Of a DNA stretch of 64,000 nucleotides, positions 7,265 to 17,028 are shown one piece after another. The stretch is taken from NCBI RefSeq assembly GCF_900115395.1, contig NZ_FOWE01000004.1, forward strand, positions 310,001 through 374,000, in the 5' to 3' direction. Each line of letters starts with the position of its first letter. Within the stretch, counting starts at the first letter, position 1. Made by a program: the position numbers and the translations under genes. The stretch comes from Geodermatophilus obscurus (lineage in GTDB: Bacteria; Actinomycetota; Actinomycetes; Mycobacteriales; Geodermatophilaceae). The notes beneath the pieces were generated by a model, which had not been told where the DNA came from, ran no database searches, and saw nothing but the letters and a program-made list of their open reading frames with translations.

Positions 7265-7623
7265 CCGGTGCCGAGCGGCTGCGGGTCGTCGTCGCCGGGC
7301 CCGACGGCCCCGGCGGCCACCGCGCGGTCGCCCTGGCCCGCGCGCTGCGCGACGCCGGCGCCGAGGTGGTGCTGACCGGGGCGGCGGCCGCGGCCGGCCG
7401 GCTCGCCGCCACCGCCGTGCAGGAGGACGCCGACGCCGTCGTCGTCACGGACCCGCCGCCGGGACTGCCGGCCGGGCTGCTCGCCGGGCTGGCCGCGGCA
7501 GGCGCCGGCGACGTCACCGTCGCGGTGCTCGGGGACCCCGGCGACGCGCCCGCGGGCGTCCTCGCCCTTCCCGACGGCACCCCGCCCGACGACGTCGTCG
7601 CGGCGCTGCTCCGGACCCCCTGA
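7261..7623 (+). CDS. Small B12-binding-domain-like protein without the cobalt-ligand histidine
   Basis: A 120-residue protein that reads like the C-terminal cobalamin-binding domain of methylmalonyl-CoA mutase: [19 protein letters not shown] at residues 8-26, then alternating strands and helices ([29 protein letters not shown]). In the true domain (MutB in this window) the motif is DGHDRG; here it is D15-G16-P17-G18-G19-H20, so the lower-ligand His is Pro and the following Gly is His. Cobalamin binding in the usual His-on mode is therefore unlikely. It overlaps the membrane protein gene by 4 bases and lies just before sucC. A role in propionyl/succinyl-CoA metabolism is only suggested by position. 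Confidence 0.6.
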   Translation: MTGAERLRVVVAGPDGPGGHRAVALARALRDAGAEVVLTGAAAAAGRLAATAVQEDADAVVVTDPPPGLPAGLLAGLAAAGAGDVTVAVLGDPGDAPAGVLALPDGTPPDDVVAALLRTP

Positions 7624-7745
7624 ACGGCGGCCCGACGCCCTCAGCAGGACCGACGTCGGCGTGCCCGTCCTCCCGTCGGGGGAGGGGTGCTGTGACCCGT
7701 CCCACGCCTTCCAGCGCCGGTGCGGCGGGCCGTCCGGGCGGGGTC

Positions 7746-7751
7746 TACGGT
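7746..7751 (+). promoter_or_regulatory. -10 box of sucC (TACGGT)
   Basis: TACGGT is 8 bases before the GTG at 7760. No ribosome-binding site is present, so the transcript is probably leaderless. Confidence 0.6.
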
Positions 7752-7759
7752 GCCTGTCC

Positions 7760-8920
7760 GTGGATCTCTTCGAGTACCAGGCCCGTGACCTGTTGGCCTC
7801 GCACGGTGTCCCCGTGCTCCCCGGTGGCGTGGCGGAGACGCCGGAGCAGGCCGAGGCGATCGCCCGCGAGATCGGGACCCAGGTCGTCGTCAAGGCGCAG
7901 GTGAAGACGGGCGGCCGCGGCAAGGCCGGCGGCGTCAAGCTCGCCGCCGACGCGGACGAGGCGCGCGCCCGCGCCCAGGACATCCTCGGCCTGGACATCA
8001 AGGGCCACGTCACGCACAAGGTGATGGTCGCCCAGGCGTCCGACATCGCCGAGGAGTACTACTTCTCCTACCTGCTCGACCGGGGCAACCGCACCTTCCT
8101 GGCGATGGCCTCGAGGGAGGGCGGCATGGAGATCGAGCAGCTCGCCGTCGAGCGCCCCGAGGCGCTGGCCCGCATCCCGGTCGACGCGAGCAAGGGCGTG
8201 GACGAGGCCAAGGCCGCCGAGATCGTCGACGCCGCCGGCTTCCCGGCCGAGGTGCGCGACCAGGTCATCGCCATCGCCGTCCAGCTGTGGGACGTGTTCA
8301 GCAAGGAGGACGCCACCCTCGTCGAGGTCAACCCGCTGGCCAAGGCGCCCGACGGCACCGTGCTGGCCCTCGACGCCAAGGTCACGCTCGACGAGAACGC
8401 CGCCTTCCGTCAGGCCGGGCACGCCGCGCTGGAGGACACCGCCGCGGCCGACCCGCTCGAGGCCGCGGCCAAGGAGAAGGACCTCAACTACGTCAAGCTC
8501 GACGGCGAGGTCGGGATCATCGGCAACGGCGCCGGCCTGGTCATGAGCACCCTCGACGTCGTCGCCTACGCCGGTGAGGAGTTCGGCGGCGTCAAGCCGG
8601 CCAACTTCCTCGACATCGGCGGCGGCGCCTCGGCCGAGGTCATGGCCAACGGGCTGCACATCATCCTGGGCGACCCGGCCGTCAAGAGCGTCTTCGTCAA
8701 CGTCTTCGGCGGCATCACCGCCTGCGACGCCGTCGCCAACGGCATCGTCTCCGCCCTCGGCATCCTCGGCGACGAGGCGACCAAGCCGCTGGTCGTCCGG
8801 CTCGACGGCAACAACGTCGAGGAGGGCCGCCGCATCCTGGCCGAGGCCAACCACCCGCTGGTGACCGTGGTGGACACGATGGACGGCGCCGCCCGCCGGG
8901 CCGCCGAGCTCGCCGCCTAA
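7760..8920 (+). CDS. sucC: Succinyl-CoA synthetase (ADP-forming), beta subunit
   Basis: A 386-residue subunit of the TCA-cycle enzyme that makes succinate and ATP from succinyl-CoA. The length matches the Escherichia coli subunit (388). It begins [20 protein letters not shown] and has an ATP-grasp fold ([18 protein letters not shown] near residues 45-65), the acidic metal-site run TLVEVNPLA, and the C-terminal CoA-ligase-type domain with [12 protein letters not shown] and [12 protein letters not shown]. The GTG at 7760 is chosen from the match to the family N-terminus and the -10 box 8 bases upstream. Followed by sucD after 26 bases in one operon. Confidence 0.97.
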   Translation: MDLFEYQARDLLASHGVPVLPGGVAETPEQAEAIAREIGTQVVVKAQVKTGGRGKAGGVKLAADADEARARAQDILGLDIKGHVTHKVMVAQASDIAEEYYFSYLLDRGNRTFLAMASREGGMEIEQLAVERPEALARIPVDASKGVDEAKAAEIVDAAGFPAEVRDQVIAIAVQLWDVFSKEDATLVEVNPLAKAPDGTVLALDAKVTLDENAAFRQAGHAALEDTAAADPLEAAAKEKDLNYVKLDGEVGIIGNGAGLVMSTLDVVAYAGEEFGGVKPANFLDIGGGASAEVMANGLHIILGDPAVKSVFVNVFGGITACDAVANGIVSALGILGDEATKPLVVRLDGNNVEEGRRILAEANHPLVTVVDTMDGAARRAAELAA

Positions 8921-8946
8921 GCCCACTCCCGACAGGACCTGAAGAG

Positions 8947-9825
8947 ATGTCGATCTTCCTCAACGAGAACAGCAAGGTCATCGTCCAGGGCATGACCGGC
9001 TCGGAGGGGCGCAAGCACACCCAGCGCATGCTCGCCTCCGGCACCGCGATCGTCGGCGGCGTGAACCCGAAGAAGGCCGGCGAGAGCGTCGACTTCGACG
9101 GCGCCAGCGTGCCGGTGTTCGGCAGCGTGTCCGAGGCGATCAAGGAGACCGGCGCCGACGTCAGCGTCATCTTCGTGCCGCCGGCCGGCGCGAAGGGCGC
9201 CGTCATCGAGGCCGTCGACGCCCAGATCGGCCTGGCCGTGGTCATCACCGAGGGCATCCCGGTGCACGACTCGACGTCGTTCTGGGCGCACGCCCAGGGC
9301 AGCGCCACCCGGATCATCGGCCCCAACTGCCCGGGCCTGATCAGCCCCGGACGGTCCAACGCCGGCATCATCCCGGCCAACATCACCAAGCAGGGCGCGA
9401 TCGGGCTGGTCAGCAAGTCCGGCACGCTGACCTACCAGATGATGTACGAGCTCCGTGACATCGGGTTCTCCACCGCCATCGGCATCGGCGGTGACCCGGT
9501 CATCGGCACCACGCACATCGACGCCCTGCAGGCCTTCCAGGACGACCCCGAGACCGAGGCCATCGTCATGATCGGTGAGATCGGGGGCGACGCCGAGGAG
9601 CGGGCCGCCGAGTTCATCAAGGCCAACGTCACCAAGCCGGTCGTCGGCTACGTCGCCGGCTTCACCGCCCCCGAGGGCAAGACGATGGGCCACGCCGGTG
9701 CCATCGTCTCCGGCTCGGCCGGCACCGCCCAGGCCAAGAAGGAGGCCCTCGAGGCCGCCGGGGTCCGGGTCGGCAAGACGCCGTCGGAGACGGCCCGGCT
9801 GATGCGCGAGATCGTCGGCAGCTGA
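8947..9825 (+). CDS. sucD: Succinyl-CoA synthetase (ADP-forming), alpha subunit
   Basis: A 292-residue partner of SucC that binds CoA and carries the phosphohistidine. The Rossmann-type CoA-binding start ([18 protein letters not shown]) is clear, as are [11 protein letters not shown] and the active-site GHAGAIVSG with phosphorylated His at about residue 249. The ATG follows AGGACCTGAAGAG, a usable ribosome-binding site. It is the second gene of the sucCD operon, which ends at the 15-bp-stem hairpin downstream. Confidence 0.97.
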   Translation: MSIFLNENSKVIVQGMTGSEGRKHTQRMLASGTAIVGGVNPKKAGESVDFDGASVPVFGSVSEAIKETGADVSVIFVPPAGAKGAVIEAVDAQIGLAVVITEGIPVHDSTSFWAHAQGSATRIIGPNCPGLISPGRSNAGIIPANITKQGAIGLVSKSGTLTYQMMYELRDIGFSTAIGIGGDPVIGTTHIDALQAFQDDPETEAIVMIGEIGGDAEERAAEFIKANVTKPVVGYVAGFTAPEGKTMGHAGAIVSGSAGTAQAKKEALEAAGVRVGKTPSETARLMREIVGS

Positions 9826-9856
9826 GGGAGCACCACCCCCCGCCACGGCACCGTGG

Positions 9857-9890
9857 ACCGCCCCGGCTCCTCCCCAGGAGCCGGGGCGGT
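9857..9890 (+). terminator. Terminator hairpin after sucCD
   Basis: ACCGCCCCGGCTCCT (9857-9871) pairs perfectly with AGGAGCCGGGGCGGT (9876-9890) around a CCCC loop. There is no clear T-tract, as is common for high-GC terminators. Confidence 0.75.
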
Positions 9891-10032
9891 CGGCGTTCCC
9901 GGGGGCCTCCGTCCCGACCTGGTCACGATCTCGTCCCCCGTGGTGGGGCAGAGCGTGGCGAGGTTGCAGGCTGGGGAGCGCGGAGAGAGCATCCGCGACG
10001 CCGTACCCGACGTGACGAGAGCGAGTCGAACG

Positions 10033-11121
10033 ATGACGTCCAGTCAGCCGCCGCAGCAGCCCGGGGTGCCCGGGCAGCCGGGGCCGGGCGGTCAGCCGGG
10101 GTACGGGCAGCAGCCCCCGCCGTACGGTGCGCCGCCGAGCCCGCCGCCGTACGGGCAGCAGTCCCCGTACGGCCAGCAGCCGCCCTACGGCCAGCCCTAC
10201 GGCCAGCCGCCGTACGGCCAGCAGCCCCCGTACGGCCAGCCCTACGGCCAGCCGCCGTACGGCCAGCAGCCCCCGTACGGCCAGCAGCAGCCCTACGGTC
10301 AGCAGCAGCCCTACGGTCAGCAGCCCTACGGTCAGCCCCCGTACGGTCAGCCCTACGGCCCGGCCCCCTACGGGCAGCCGCCCCACGGTCAGCCGCCGCG
10401 GCAGGCCGGCGCCGGCTTCGACCTCAAGCGCCTCAGGCTCGCCGACGTCGTCGTCGCCGCCGGGGCGCTGGTGTACCTGGTGCTGGCGATCCTGCCCTGG
10501 ATCGACTTCGACGAGGTCTACTTCTCCAGCGGCTACGACGTGAACGGCTTCTCGTTCTCCGGGCTGGTCACCCTGAGCTTCGTCCTGCTCCTCGGAGCCG
10601 CCGTCTGGGCGCTGCTGCCGGCGGTCACCGAGCTGCGCCTGGGCTTCCCCCGCAGCTGGATCACCGTGGGCCTGGCCGGCCTGGCGCTGCTGTTCACCCT
10701 CATCGCCTGGATCCAGACCCTCGGCTACGAGTTCAGCCTGGTCGGCCTGCTGGCCCTGCTCGTCACGGCGGCGGTCGTCGCCTTCGCCGTCCTCCGCCTG
10801 CTGCCGGAGATGCGCACGCAGCCGGCCGTGCCGGGCGGGCTCGCCGGCGCCGCGCAGTGGGCCGGCCAGCAGGTGCCCCAGTTCGGCTCACCGTCCGGCT
10901 CCGGTCAGCCGGCCTCCCCGGGTGGGTCGACCGACCCCGGCCGGTCCACCGACCCGGGCCCGTACGGACAGCCGGACCCCTACGGCCGGCCGCAGGGTCA
11001 GCCGGGCCAGCCCTACGGCCGGTCGCAGCAGGACCAGCAGTACGGCCGGCCCGCGACGCCGCCGGCTCCCGACCCCGGCCCACCCGGCGGGTCCACCGCC
11101 TCCGGCCAGGGCCACTCCTGA
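10033..11121 (+). CDS. Membrane protein with PYGQ-rich disordered ends
   Basis: A 362-residue protein. The first 125 residues are built of Pro-Tyr-Gly-Gln units ([11 protein letters not shown] and variants). Then come about four membrane helices (roughly 137-260: [76 protein letters not shown]) and a second disordered tail of about 95 residues that returns to PYG motifs. The order sucD / this gene / DUF6350 / purN matches the proline-rich membrane protein Rv0954 of Mycobacterium tuberculosis. Function unknown. The ATG at 10033 is chosen as the first residue before the repeat; the ribosome-binding site is weak. Confidence 0.8.
   Translation: MTSSQPPQQPGVPGQPGPGGQPGYGQQPPPYGAPPSPPPYGQQSPYGQQPPYGQPYGQPPYGQQPPYGQPYGQPPYGQQPPYGQQQPYGQQQPYGQQPYGQPPYGQPYGPAPYGQPPHGQPPRQAGAGFDLKRLRLADVVVAAGALVYLVLAILPWIDFDEVYFSSGYDVNGFSFSGLVTLSFVLLLGAAVWALLPAVTELRLGFPRSWITVGLAGLALLFTLIAWIQTLGYEFSLVGLLALLVTAAVVAFAVLRLLPEMRTQPAVPGGLAGAAQWAGQQVPQFGSPSGSGQPASPGGSTDPGRSTDPGPYGQPDPYGRPQGQPGQPYGRSQQDQQYGRPATPPAPDPGPPGGSTASGQGHS
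10139..10385 (+). repeat. Imperfect tandem repeat encoding PYGQ units
   Basis: Repeated CCGTACGGCCAGC-like units of 12-18 bases encode Pro-Tyr-Gly-Gln segments. The copies are near-identical at DNA level, so slipped-strand length changes that keep the frame are likely. Confidence 0.8.
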
Positions 11122-11160
11122 CCCCGGCACCCTTGCGTCCCTGACGGGGACGCACCCGAC

Positions 11161-11200
11161 CCGGCGAGGGCCGGCGGCACCCGCCGCCGGCCCTCGCCGG
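11161..11200 (+). terminator. Long perfect terminator hairpin
   Basis: An 18-bp perfect stem (11161-11178 with 11183-11200) closes on an ACCC loop, 40 bases after the PYGQ gene. It separates that gene from DUF6350, which has its own promoter. Confidence 0.75.
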
Positions 11201-11266
11201 CGTCCGGGGACCGGTGCCCGGCGCGTGCGACCGGCATCCGAGCGTCCGGCTTGCGACAGTGGGGAC

Positions 11267-12463
11267 GTGGTCTCCCTGCTGGCGCGTCTGCCCCTGCCCG
11301 GGCAGCGGGTCCCCGGCGCCCGCGGGACCGCCTACCCGGTCGCCCTCGCCGCCGCCGCGACGGCGGCGGTCACCCTGCTCGGCCTCGTCGGGCTGGGGCT
11401 GGCCGTCGTGGTCGTCCAGGCGCTCGACCCCGCCGGCGGCCTTCCGGTCGGTGGCTCCACCCGGGTCGGCGGGCAGCTGTGGCTGCTGGCCAACGGCGGC
11501 GGCCTCGTGCTCCCCTCGGGGCCGCTGGTGCTGGCCCCGCTGCTGCTGACCCTCGCCGTCGCCTTCGGGCTGGCCCGCGCCGGCCGCGGCGTGGCCCGGG
11601 TCGTCGAGCCGCCCGGGGCGGGCGCGGCCGGAGTCGTCGTGGCGGCGGGGACTGCCACCCACGTGCTGCTGACCGTCCTGCTGGCCCTGGCCGTCGACGG
11701 GCCCGGCGCGCGCAGCGACCTGCTGCGCTGCGCGGTCGGCGCCGCCGTCCTCGCCGGCCTGGCCGTCGGCTGGGGCGTGCTGCGCGAGAGCGGCCTGTCC
11801 GACACCGTCCTCGACCGGCTGCCCGGACCGGCCGGGGCGGTGCTGCCCGCCGTCCTCGCCGGGCTGCTCACCGCGGCCGGCCTCGGCTGCGCGGTCGTCG
11901 CGGTCGCCCTGGCCGCCGACACCGCCGGGTACGCCGCCGTCGCGGGCTCCGTCGGCGGCTCCGGCGCGGGGCTCCTGGGCCTGCTCGCCCTCGGGGCGCT
12001 GCTGCTGCCCAACGCGGCCGCCGCCGCGCTGGGGCTGGCGGCCGGCCCCGGGTTCTCCATCGGCGCCGCCACCGTGGTCTCGGTGCACGGCGTGAGCCTC
12101 GGCCCGGTCCCCGCCCTGCCGCTGCTGGCCGCCCTGCCCGACACCCAGGCGGTCCCGCTGCTGGCCTTCGCGTCCCAGGCCGTGCCCGCCCTGGCCGGCC
12201 TGGTCACCGGCACGGTGCTGGGCCGCCGCATGACCGACGACGACGGCGGCACGGTGTCGGCGGGGCTGTGGGGCGTGCTCGCCGGGGTGCTGCTGGGCGT
12301 CGCGTCCGGCCTGGCGGTGGCCGTCGCCGGCGGCTCGCTGGGCGACGGCGCGCTGGCCGACGTCGGCGCACCGCCCGTGGCCACCGGGCTCGCCGTCGCC
12401 GCGCAGGCCGGCATCGCCGCCGCCCTGGCCGCCGCCGTCGCGCGCTGGCGCTCCTACGACTGA
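11267..12463 (+). CDS. DUF6350 family integral membrane protein
   Basis: A 398-residue very hydrophobic protein with about ten membrane segments, rich in Ala, Gly, Leu and Val. The N-terminus has the family's short Arg/Pro-rich lead (SLLARLPLPGQRVPGARG) before the first helix, and a conserved NGGGLVLPSGPLVLAPLLLT segment lies near residue 75. Its place directly upstream of purN-purH matches Rv0955. Function unknown; the conserved gene order does not prove a purine link. The GTG start is preceded by GACAGT with a 6-base spacer, suggesting a leaderless transcript. Followed by a hairpin element before purN. Confidence 0.8.
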   Translation: MVSLLARLPLPGQRVPGARGTAYPVALAAAATAAVTLLGLVGLGLAVVVVQALDPAGGLPVGGSTRVGGQLWLLANGGGLVLPSGPLVLAPLLLTLAVAFGLARAGRGVARVVEPPGAGAAGVVVAAGTATHVLLTVLLALAVDGPGARSDLLRCAVGAAVLAGLAVGWGVLRESGLSDTVLDRLPGPAGAVLPAVLAGLLTAAGLGCAVVAVALAADTAGYAAVAGSVGGSGAGLLGLLALGALLLPNAAAAALGLAAGPGFSIGAATVVSVHGVSLGPVPALPLLAALPDTQAVPLLAFASQAVPALAGLVTGTVLGRRMTDDDGGTVSAGLWGVLAGVLLGVASGLAVAVAGGSLGDGALADVGAPPVATGLAVAAQAGIAAALAAAVARWRSYD

Positions 12464-12493
12464 GGGAGGACCCCCTCGCCCCCTCTCGTGGGC

Positions 12494-12548
12494 GGCCCTC
12501 TCGCAGGGTCCCGCCGCGAGCGTGCGAGCGGTGGGGGGCGAGAGGGCC
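12494..12548 (+). terminator. Inverted repeat between DUF6350 and purN
   Basis: GGCCCTCTCGC (12494-12504) pairs with GCGAGAGGGCC (12538-12548). The interior contains CCGCGAGCGTGCGAGCGG (12512-12529), the reverse complement of which closely matches the loop region of the hairpin at 41395-41442. It lies directly upstream of the purN promoter. Confidence 0.55.
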
Positions 12549-12550
12549 CT

Positions 12551-12558
12551 TATAGGGT
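12551..12558 (+). promoter_or_regulatory. -10 box of purN (TATAGGGT)
   Basis: TATAGGGT ends 7 bases before the GTG at 12566, with no ribosome-binding site; a probable leaderless start. Confidence 0.6.
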
Positions 12559-12565
12559 CGGCGGC

Positions 12566-13168
12566 GTGCCGGCCGCCGTACGTCCCGACCGGGCGCGGGT
12601 CGTGGTGCTGCTGTCGGGCACCGGCTCGCTGTGCGCGGCGCTGCTGGACGCCGCCGACGACGACGGCTACCCGGCCGAGGTGGTGGCCGTGGGCAGCGAC
12701 CGCGACGCCGCCGGCCTCGAGCACGCCCGCCGTCGCGGTCTGCCGACCTTCACCGTGCGCCTGCGCGACTTCCCCGACCGGGCCGCCTGGGACGACGCGC
12801 TCGCCGACGCCCTCGCCGCCCACCGCCCCGACTGGGTGGTCTCCGCCGGGTTCATGAAGATCGTCGGCCCCGCCGTCCTGGCCCGCTACGAGGGCCGCCT
12901 GGTCAACACCCACCCCGCGCTGCTGCCGGCCTTCCCGGGGGCGCACGCCGTCCGCGACGCGCTCGCCGCCGGGGCGAGGGTCACCGGCAGCACCGTGCAC
13001 CTGGTCGACGCCGGGGTCGACACCGGGCCGGTGCTCGCCCGGCGCGAGGTGCCGGTGCTGCCCGGCGACGACGAGGACCGCCTGCACGAACGGATCAAGG
13101 CCGTGGAGCGCACGCTCCTGGTGGAGACGGTGGCGCGACTCGTCACCGGGACGGAGGAGCCCCAGTGA
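12566..13168 (+). CDS. purN: Phosphoribosylglycinamide formyltransferase
   Basis: A 200-residue GAR transformylase, the third step of de novo purine synthesis, using 10-formyl-tetrahydrofolate. Family marks: the N-terminal nucleotide loop [23 protein letters not shown], the active-site block [20 protein letters not shown] with catalytic Asn and His, and [10 protein letters not shown] with the catalytic Asp. The length is normal for the family. The GTG start follows the -10 box by 7 bases. It overlaps purH by 4 bases (GTGA), so the two enzymes are coupled. Folate one-carbon units could come from FolD, encoded 3 kb downstream. Confidence 0.95.
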   Translation: MPAAVRPDRARVVVLLSGTGSLCAALLDAADDDGYPAEVVAVGSDRDAAGLEHARRRGLPTFTVRLRDFPDRAAWDDALADALAAHRPDWVVSAGFMKIVGPAVLARYEGRLVNTHPALLPAFPGAHAVRDALAAGARVTGSTVHLVDAGVDTGPVLARREVPVLPGDDEDRLHERIKAVERTLLVETVARLVTGTEEPQ

Positions 13169-14727
13169 CCGAGACCCAGCCCGACCGCGTCCCCGTCCGC
13201 CGGGCCCTGCTCGGGGTCTACGACAAGACCGGCGTCGAGGAGCTCGCCCGCGGGCTGGCCGACGCCGGCGTCGAGCTGGTCAGCACCGGTGCCACCGCGC
13301 GGCGGATCGCCGACGCCGGGATCCCGGTCACGCCGGTCGAGCAGGTGACCGGCTTCCCCGAGTGCCTCGACGGGCGGGTCAAGACGCTGCACCCGGCGGT
13401 GCACGCCGGCATCCTCGCCGACCGCCGCCGGCCCGAGCACACAGCGCAGCTCGACGAGCTGGGCATCGCCGCCTTCGACCTCGTCGTGGTCAACCTCTAC
13501 CCCTTCACCGAGACGGTGGCCTCGGGTGCCGCGCCCGACGAGTGCGTCGAGCAGATCGACATCGGCGGCCCGGCGATGGTCCGGGCGGCGGCGAAGAACC
13601 ACCCCTCGGTCGCGGTCGTCGTCGACCCCGCGCGCTACGGCGACGTGCTCGAGGCGGTGGCCGCCGGCGGGTTCACCCTCGTCCAGCGGCAGCGGCTCGC
13701 CGTCGCAGCCTTCCGGCACACCGCGGCCTACGACGTCGCCGTCGCCTCGTGGATGGGAAACGTGCTCGCCCCCGACGACGACAGCGGGTTCCCCGCGTGG
13801 GTCGGCGCGGCGTGGGAGCGCGCCGACGTGCTCCGCTACGGCGAGAACCCGCACCAGCGGGCGGCGCTCTACCGCAGCGACCGGCCGGGGCTGGCGCACG
13901 CCGAGCAACTGCACGGCAAGCAGATGTCCTACAACAACTACGTCGACACCGACGCCGCCTGGCGGGCCGCGCACGACCACGACGACCCCTGCGTGGCGAT
14001 CATCAAGCACGCGAACCCCTGCGGGATCGCCGTCGGCACCGACATCGCCGCCGCCCACCGCAAGGCGCACGCCTGCGACCCCGTCTCGGCCTTCGGCGGC
14101 GTCATCGCGGCCAACCGCGAGGTCGACCTCGCCATGGCCGAGCAGGTCGCCGCCGTGTTCACCGAGGTCGTCGTCGCGCCGTCGTTCACCGCCGACGCCG
14201 TCGAGGTCCTGACGGCGAAGAAGAACATCCGGCTGCTGCGGCTGCCCGAGGCCCCGCCGGCCGCCGTCGAGCTGCGGCCCGTCAGCGGCGGGCTGCTGCT
14301 GCAGACCGTCGACCGCATCGGTGGCGACGGCGACGACCCCACCACCTGGACGCTGGCCACCGGCGAGCCGCTGGACGCCGCGGGCCTCGACGACCTGGTG
14401 TTCGCCTGGCGCAGCGTCCGCGCCGTCCGCAGCAACGCGATCCTGCTGTCCCACGAGAAGGCGACCGTCGGCGTCGGCATGGGGCAGGTCAACCGGGTCG
14501 ACGCCGCCCGGCTGGCGGTGACGCGGGCGGGGGAGCGGGCCGCGGGCTCGGTGGCCGCCTCCGACGCGTTCTTCCCCTTCGCCGACGGCCTGCAGGTGCT
14601 CCTCGACGCCGGGGTGCGCGCGGTCGTCCAGCCGGGCGGGTCGGTGCGCGACGAGGAGGTCGTGGCCGCCGCGCGCACGGCCGGCGTCCCGCTGTACCTG
14701 ACCGGGACCCGGCACTTCGCGCACTGA
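13165..14727 (+). CDS. purH: Bifunctional AICAR transformylase / IMP cyclohydrolase
   Basis: A 520-residue enzyme for the last two steps to IMP. The N-terminal MGS-like cyclohydrolase half shows [26 protein letters not shown] and [16 protein letters not shown]. The C-terminal transformylase half begins after [13 protein letters not shown] (about residue 226) and contains [11 protein letters not shown] with the catalytic Lys-His pair, and [19 protein letters not shown]. The GTG start lies in the 4-base overlap with purN, with GGAGGAG just upstream. The sequence is intact. Only 11 bases separate its stop from the pentapeptide gene. Confidence 0.96.
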   Translation: MTETQPDRVPVRRALLGVYDKTGVEELARGLADAGVELVSTGATARRIADAGIPVTPVEQVTGFPECLDGRVKTLHPAVHAGILADRRRPEHTAQLDELGIAAFDLVVVNLYPFTETVASGAAPDECVEQIDIGGPAMVRAAAKNHPSVAVVVDPARYGDVLEAVAAGGFTLVQRQRLAVAAFRHTAAYDVAVASWMGNVLAPDDDSGFPAWVGAAWERADVLRYGENPHQRAALYRSDRPGLAHAEQLHGKQMSYNNYVDTDAAWRAAHDHDDPCVAIIKHANPCGIAVGTDIAAAHRKAHACDPVSAFGGVIAANREVDLAMAEQVAAVFTEVVVAPSFTADAVEVLTAKKNIRLLRLPEAPPAAVELRPVSGGLLLQTVDRIGGDGDDPTTWTLATGEPLDAAGLDDLVFAWRSVRAVRSNAILLSHEKATVGVGMGQVNRVDAARLAVTRAGERAAGSVAASDAFFPFADGLQVLLDAGVRAVVQPGGSVRDEEVVAAARTAGVPLYLTGTRHFAH

Positions 14728-14738
14728 GGAAGGACCCC

Positions 14739-15407
14739 GTGCCCCCCACCCCTCGCAAGCTCGGCGCGGGTCCCCACACGGGGCCACGACCGCACGTCCA
14801 GCCACCGGAGGACGGCGCCGAGCTCACCGGCGCCGACCTCGCGCGCGTCGACTGGTGGGGCGCCGAGCTCGAGGGCGTCACCTTCACCCGCTGCCGGTTC
14901 GACGACGCCGACCTCACCGAGCTGGTCACCCGGCGCTGCGTGTTCGACTCCTGCGTCCTCACCGGTGTGCGGATGAGCGGCTCGCGCCACCGCGGCACCG
15001 CGTTCCTGTCCTGCCGGTTCGACCGCGCCCGCCTCATCGACGTCGTCTGGGACGGCTGCAAGCTCACCGGCTCGCACTTCCCCGGCGCCACGCTGCGGCC
15101 GCTGAGCAGCACCGACTCCGATTGGAGCTGGACGTCGCTGCGCGGGGTCGACCTCTCCGGCAGCGACCTGTCCGGTCAGCGCTTCCGCGAGGCGGACCTG
15201 ACCGACACCGACCTGCGCGAGTGCGACCTCACCGGCGCCGACCTCGACCGCGCCAAGGTGCAGGGGACGAGGCTGCACGGCAGCGACCTGCGCGGGGCGG
15301 CCACCGAGGCCTGGCCGTGGCGCGGGGTCGACCTGACCGGCGTCCGGATCGACCTGACCCAGGCCGTCCAGGTCGCGGCCGCCCACGGCGCCCTCGTCGA
15401 GGGATGA
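14739..15407 (+). CDS. Pentapeptide-repeat protein
   Basis: A 222-residue protein built largely of A(D/N)LXX-type repeats (GADLARVDWWGAELEGVTF; DDADLTELV; SDLSGQRFREADLTDTDL; GADLDRAKV), expected to form a right-handed quadrilateral beta-helix. Some members mimic DNA and protect gyrase from quinolones (MfpA/Qnr), but most have no known role and I see nothing specific for gyrase here. The GTG at 14739 has GGAAGGA at good spacing, which is also the sequence right after the purH stop, so it is probably read with purNH. It ends 3 bases before a 30-bp palindrome that faces the convergent gene. Confidence 0.88.
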   Translation: MPPTPRKLGAGPHTGPRPHVQPPEDGAELTGADLARVDWWGAELEGVTFTRCRFDDADLTELVTRRCVFDSCVLTGVRMSGSRHRGTAFLSCRFDRARLIDVVWDGCKLTGSHFPGATLRPLSSTDSDWSWTSLRGVDLSGSDLSGQRFREADLTDTDLRECDLTGADLDRAKVQGTRLHGSDLRGAATEAWPWRGVDLTGVRIDLTQAVQVAAAHGALVEG

Positions 15408-15410
15408 GAG

Positions 15411-15440
15411 CCCCGTGCACTTCCGCGGAAGTGCACGGGG
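15411..15440. terminator. Perfect 30-bp palindrome acting as bidirectional terminator
   Basis: Positions 15411-15425 are exactly complementary to 15426-15440 with no loop; key half-site CCCCGTGCACTTCCG. It exactly fills the gap between two convergent genes: the pentapeptide gene ends 3 bases to the left and the membrane protein's stop begins at 15441. Confidence 0.75.
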
Positions 15441-16064
15441 TCAGCGGTACTTCCGGCCCGTCAACAGGGCCTTGAGCGCGCCGAGCAGGCCGAGGACGCC
15501 GACGGCGCAGGCGAACCAGAACCCGAGCCCGAACGCGGAGGGCTGCCACTCCTCGGCGACCAGCGGGACGACCACCGCCGCGATCGCCAGCCCGCTGACC
15601 AGGAGCGCCAGCAGGCCCAGCAGGCGGTGCGAGCGGGCCGGCAGCCACATGAGCACGCCCAGCAGGAGCAGCACCCCGCCACCGAGGACGACGGCGAGCG
15701 GCTGCCAGAAACCGGAGTCGACGAGCGTGCGGAAGCCGCCGCCGAACTCGTCGAAGCCCCGGCGGACCAGGTCCAGGCCGATGTCGGTGGTGCTGCCCAG
15801 CCAGCGCAGCGCCAGGCTCACGGCCGCCGCGATCCCGGCCAGGATGAGCAGCAGCCCGGCCAGCGACGCGGGGCCGCGGACCGCGACCGGACGGGTCGAG
15901 TAGTCCGGCTGCGTGGGCGAGCCGGGCCCTCCGTACCCGTAGGAGCCCGGCCCGGCCGCCGACGCCCCGCCGTCCACCGGCGCGAGCCCGGGAGTGGTCT
16001 GTGCCCGCCAGTCGCCCGTCTGACCGGCGGGGATCTGCTGGGTGTACGGGTCGCGCTCGGTCAT
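15441..16064 (-). CDS. Four-helix membrane protein of unknown function
   Basis: A 207-residue protein with a disordered, Gly/Pro/Tyr-rich N-terminus (about 65 residues, including SYGYGGPG) followed by four membrane helices ([79 protein letters not shown]) and a short basic tail. The layout is like the PYGQ protein at 10033, but the proteins are not obviously related. The ATG at 16062-16064 has GGCGAGGAG upstream. Divergent from folD. I do not recognise a named family. Confidence 0.72.
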   Translation of the reverse strand: MTERDPYTQQIPAGQTGDWRAQTTPGLAPVDGGASAAGPGSYGYGGPGSPTQPDYSTRPVAVRGPASLAGLLLILAGIAAAVSLALRWLGSTTDIGLDLVRRGFDEFGGGFRTLVDSGFWQPLAVVLGGGVLLLLGVLMWLPARSHRLLGLLALLVSGLAIAAVVVPLVAEEWQPSAFGLGFWFACAVGVLGLLGALKALLTGRKYR

Positions 16065-16155
16065 CTGCTCTCCTCGCCGGGCCGGCCGGGCTGACCCCGG
16101 GTGGGGCACCGCCGCGAGCGTAGGGCCGCCGCGGCCGGTCCGGGGACGCCTCCGG

Positions 16156-16161
16156 CAGACT
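16156..16161 (+). promoter_or_regulatory. -10 box of folD (CAGACT)
   Basis: CAGACT precedes the GTG at 16168 by 6 bases. The same hexamer stands 7 bases before the YihY gene at 27037. Confidence 0.5.
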
Positions 16162-16167
16162 GTGCGG

Positions 16168-17028
16168 GTGCCCGCGACGATCCTCGACGGCAAGGCGACC
16201 GCAGCCACCATCCGCCAGGAGCTCACCGTGCGGGTGGAGGCGCTGGCGGCCGCGGGGCACCGGCCGGGGCTGGGCACGCTGCTCGTCGGCGACGACCCGG
16301 GCAGCCGCTGGTACGTCAACGCCAAGCACGCCGACTGCGCGCAGGTCGGCATCGCCAGCATCCAGCGCGAGCTGCCGGCCACCGCCACGCTCGCCGACGT
16401 CCTCGCCGTCGTCGCCGAGCTCAACGCCGACCCCGCGTGCACCGGCTACATCGTCCAGCTCCCGCTGCCCCGCCAGGTCGACGAGTACGCCGTCCTCGAG
16501 GCGATGGACCCCGCCAAGGACGCCGACGGACTGCACCCGGTCAACCTCGGCCGGCTGGTCCTCGGCGTCGAGGGGCCGCTGCCGTGCACGCCCGTCGGCA
16601 TCGTCGAGCTGCTGCGCCGCCACGACGTCCCGGTCGCCGGCGCGGAGGTCGTCGTCGTCGGCCGGGGGATCACCGTCGGCCGGCCGCTGGGCCTGCTGCT
16701 CACCCGGCGCAGCGAGAACGCGACCGTGACGCTGTGCCACACCGGCACCCGCGACCTCGCCGCGCACCTGCGGGCCGCCGACGTCGTGGTCGCCGCGGCC
16801 GGGGTGCCCGGGCTGGTCACCGCCGACGTCGTCAAGCCCGGCGCCGCGGTGCTCGACGTCGGTGTCAGCCGGGTCGACGGCAAGATCGCCGGCGACGTCG
16901 CGAAGGACGTCGTCGAGGTGGCCGGCCACGTGGCGCCCAACCCCGGCGGCGTCGGGCCGATGACGCGGGCGATGCTGCTGCGCAACGTCGTCCTCGCCGC
17001 CGAGCGCGCCGCCGAACCCGCCCCGTGA
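16168..17028 (+). CDS. folD: Methylene-THF dehydrogenase / methenyl-THF cyclohydrolase
   Basis: A 286-residue bifunctional enzyme converting 5,10-methylene-THF to 10-formyl-THF, the formyl donor for PurN and PurH. Visible: the catalytic region in which Tyr ([12 protein letters not shown], about residues 48-59) and Lys are used, [27 protein letters not shown], and the NADP-binding [33 protein letters not shown] near the end is diagnostic. The GTG start has a -10 box 6 bases upstream. It overlaps the DUF3017 gene by 4 bases, the arrangement I know from other actinobacteria (Rv3356c-Rv3355c). Confidence 0.96.
   Translation: MPATILDGKATAATIRQELTVRVEALAAAGHRPGLGTLLVGDDPGSRWYVNAKHADCAQVGIASIQRELPATATLADVLAVVAELNADPACTGYIVQLPLPRQVDEYAVLEAMDPAKDADGLHPVNLGRLVLGVEGPLPCTPVGIVELLRRHDVPVAGAEVVVVGRGITVGRPLGLLLTRRSENATVTLCHTGTRDLAAHLRAADVVVAAAGVPGLVTADVVKPGAAVLDVGVSRVDGKIAGDVAKDVVEVAGHVAPNPGGVGPMTRAMLLRNVVLAAERAAEPAP

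Noticed and set aside
10139-10385. CRISPR-like array
   Set aside because: The repeats are contiguous coding units for PYGQ with no unique spacers.
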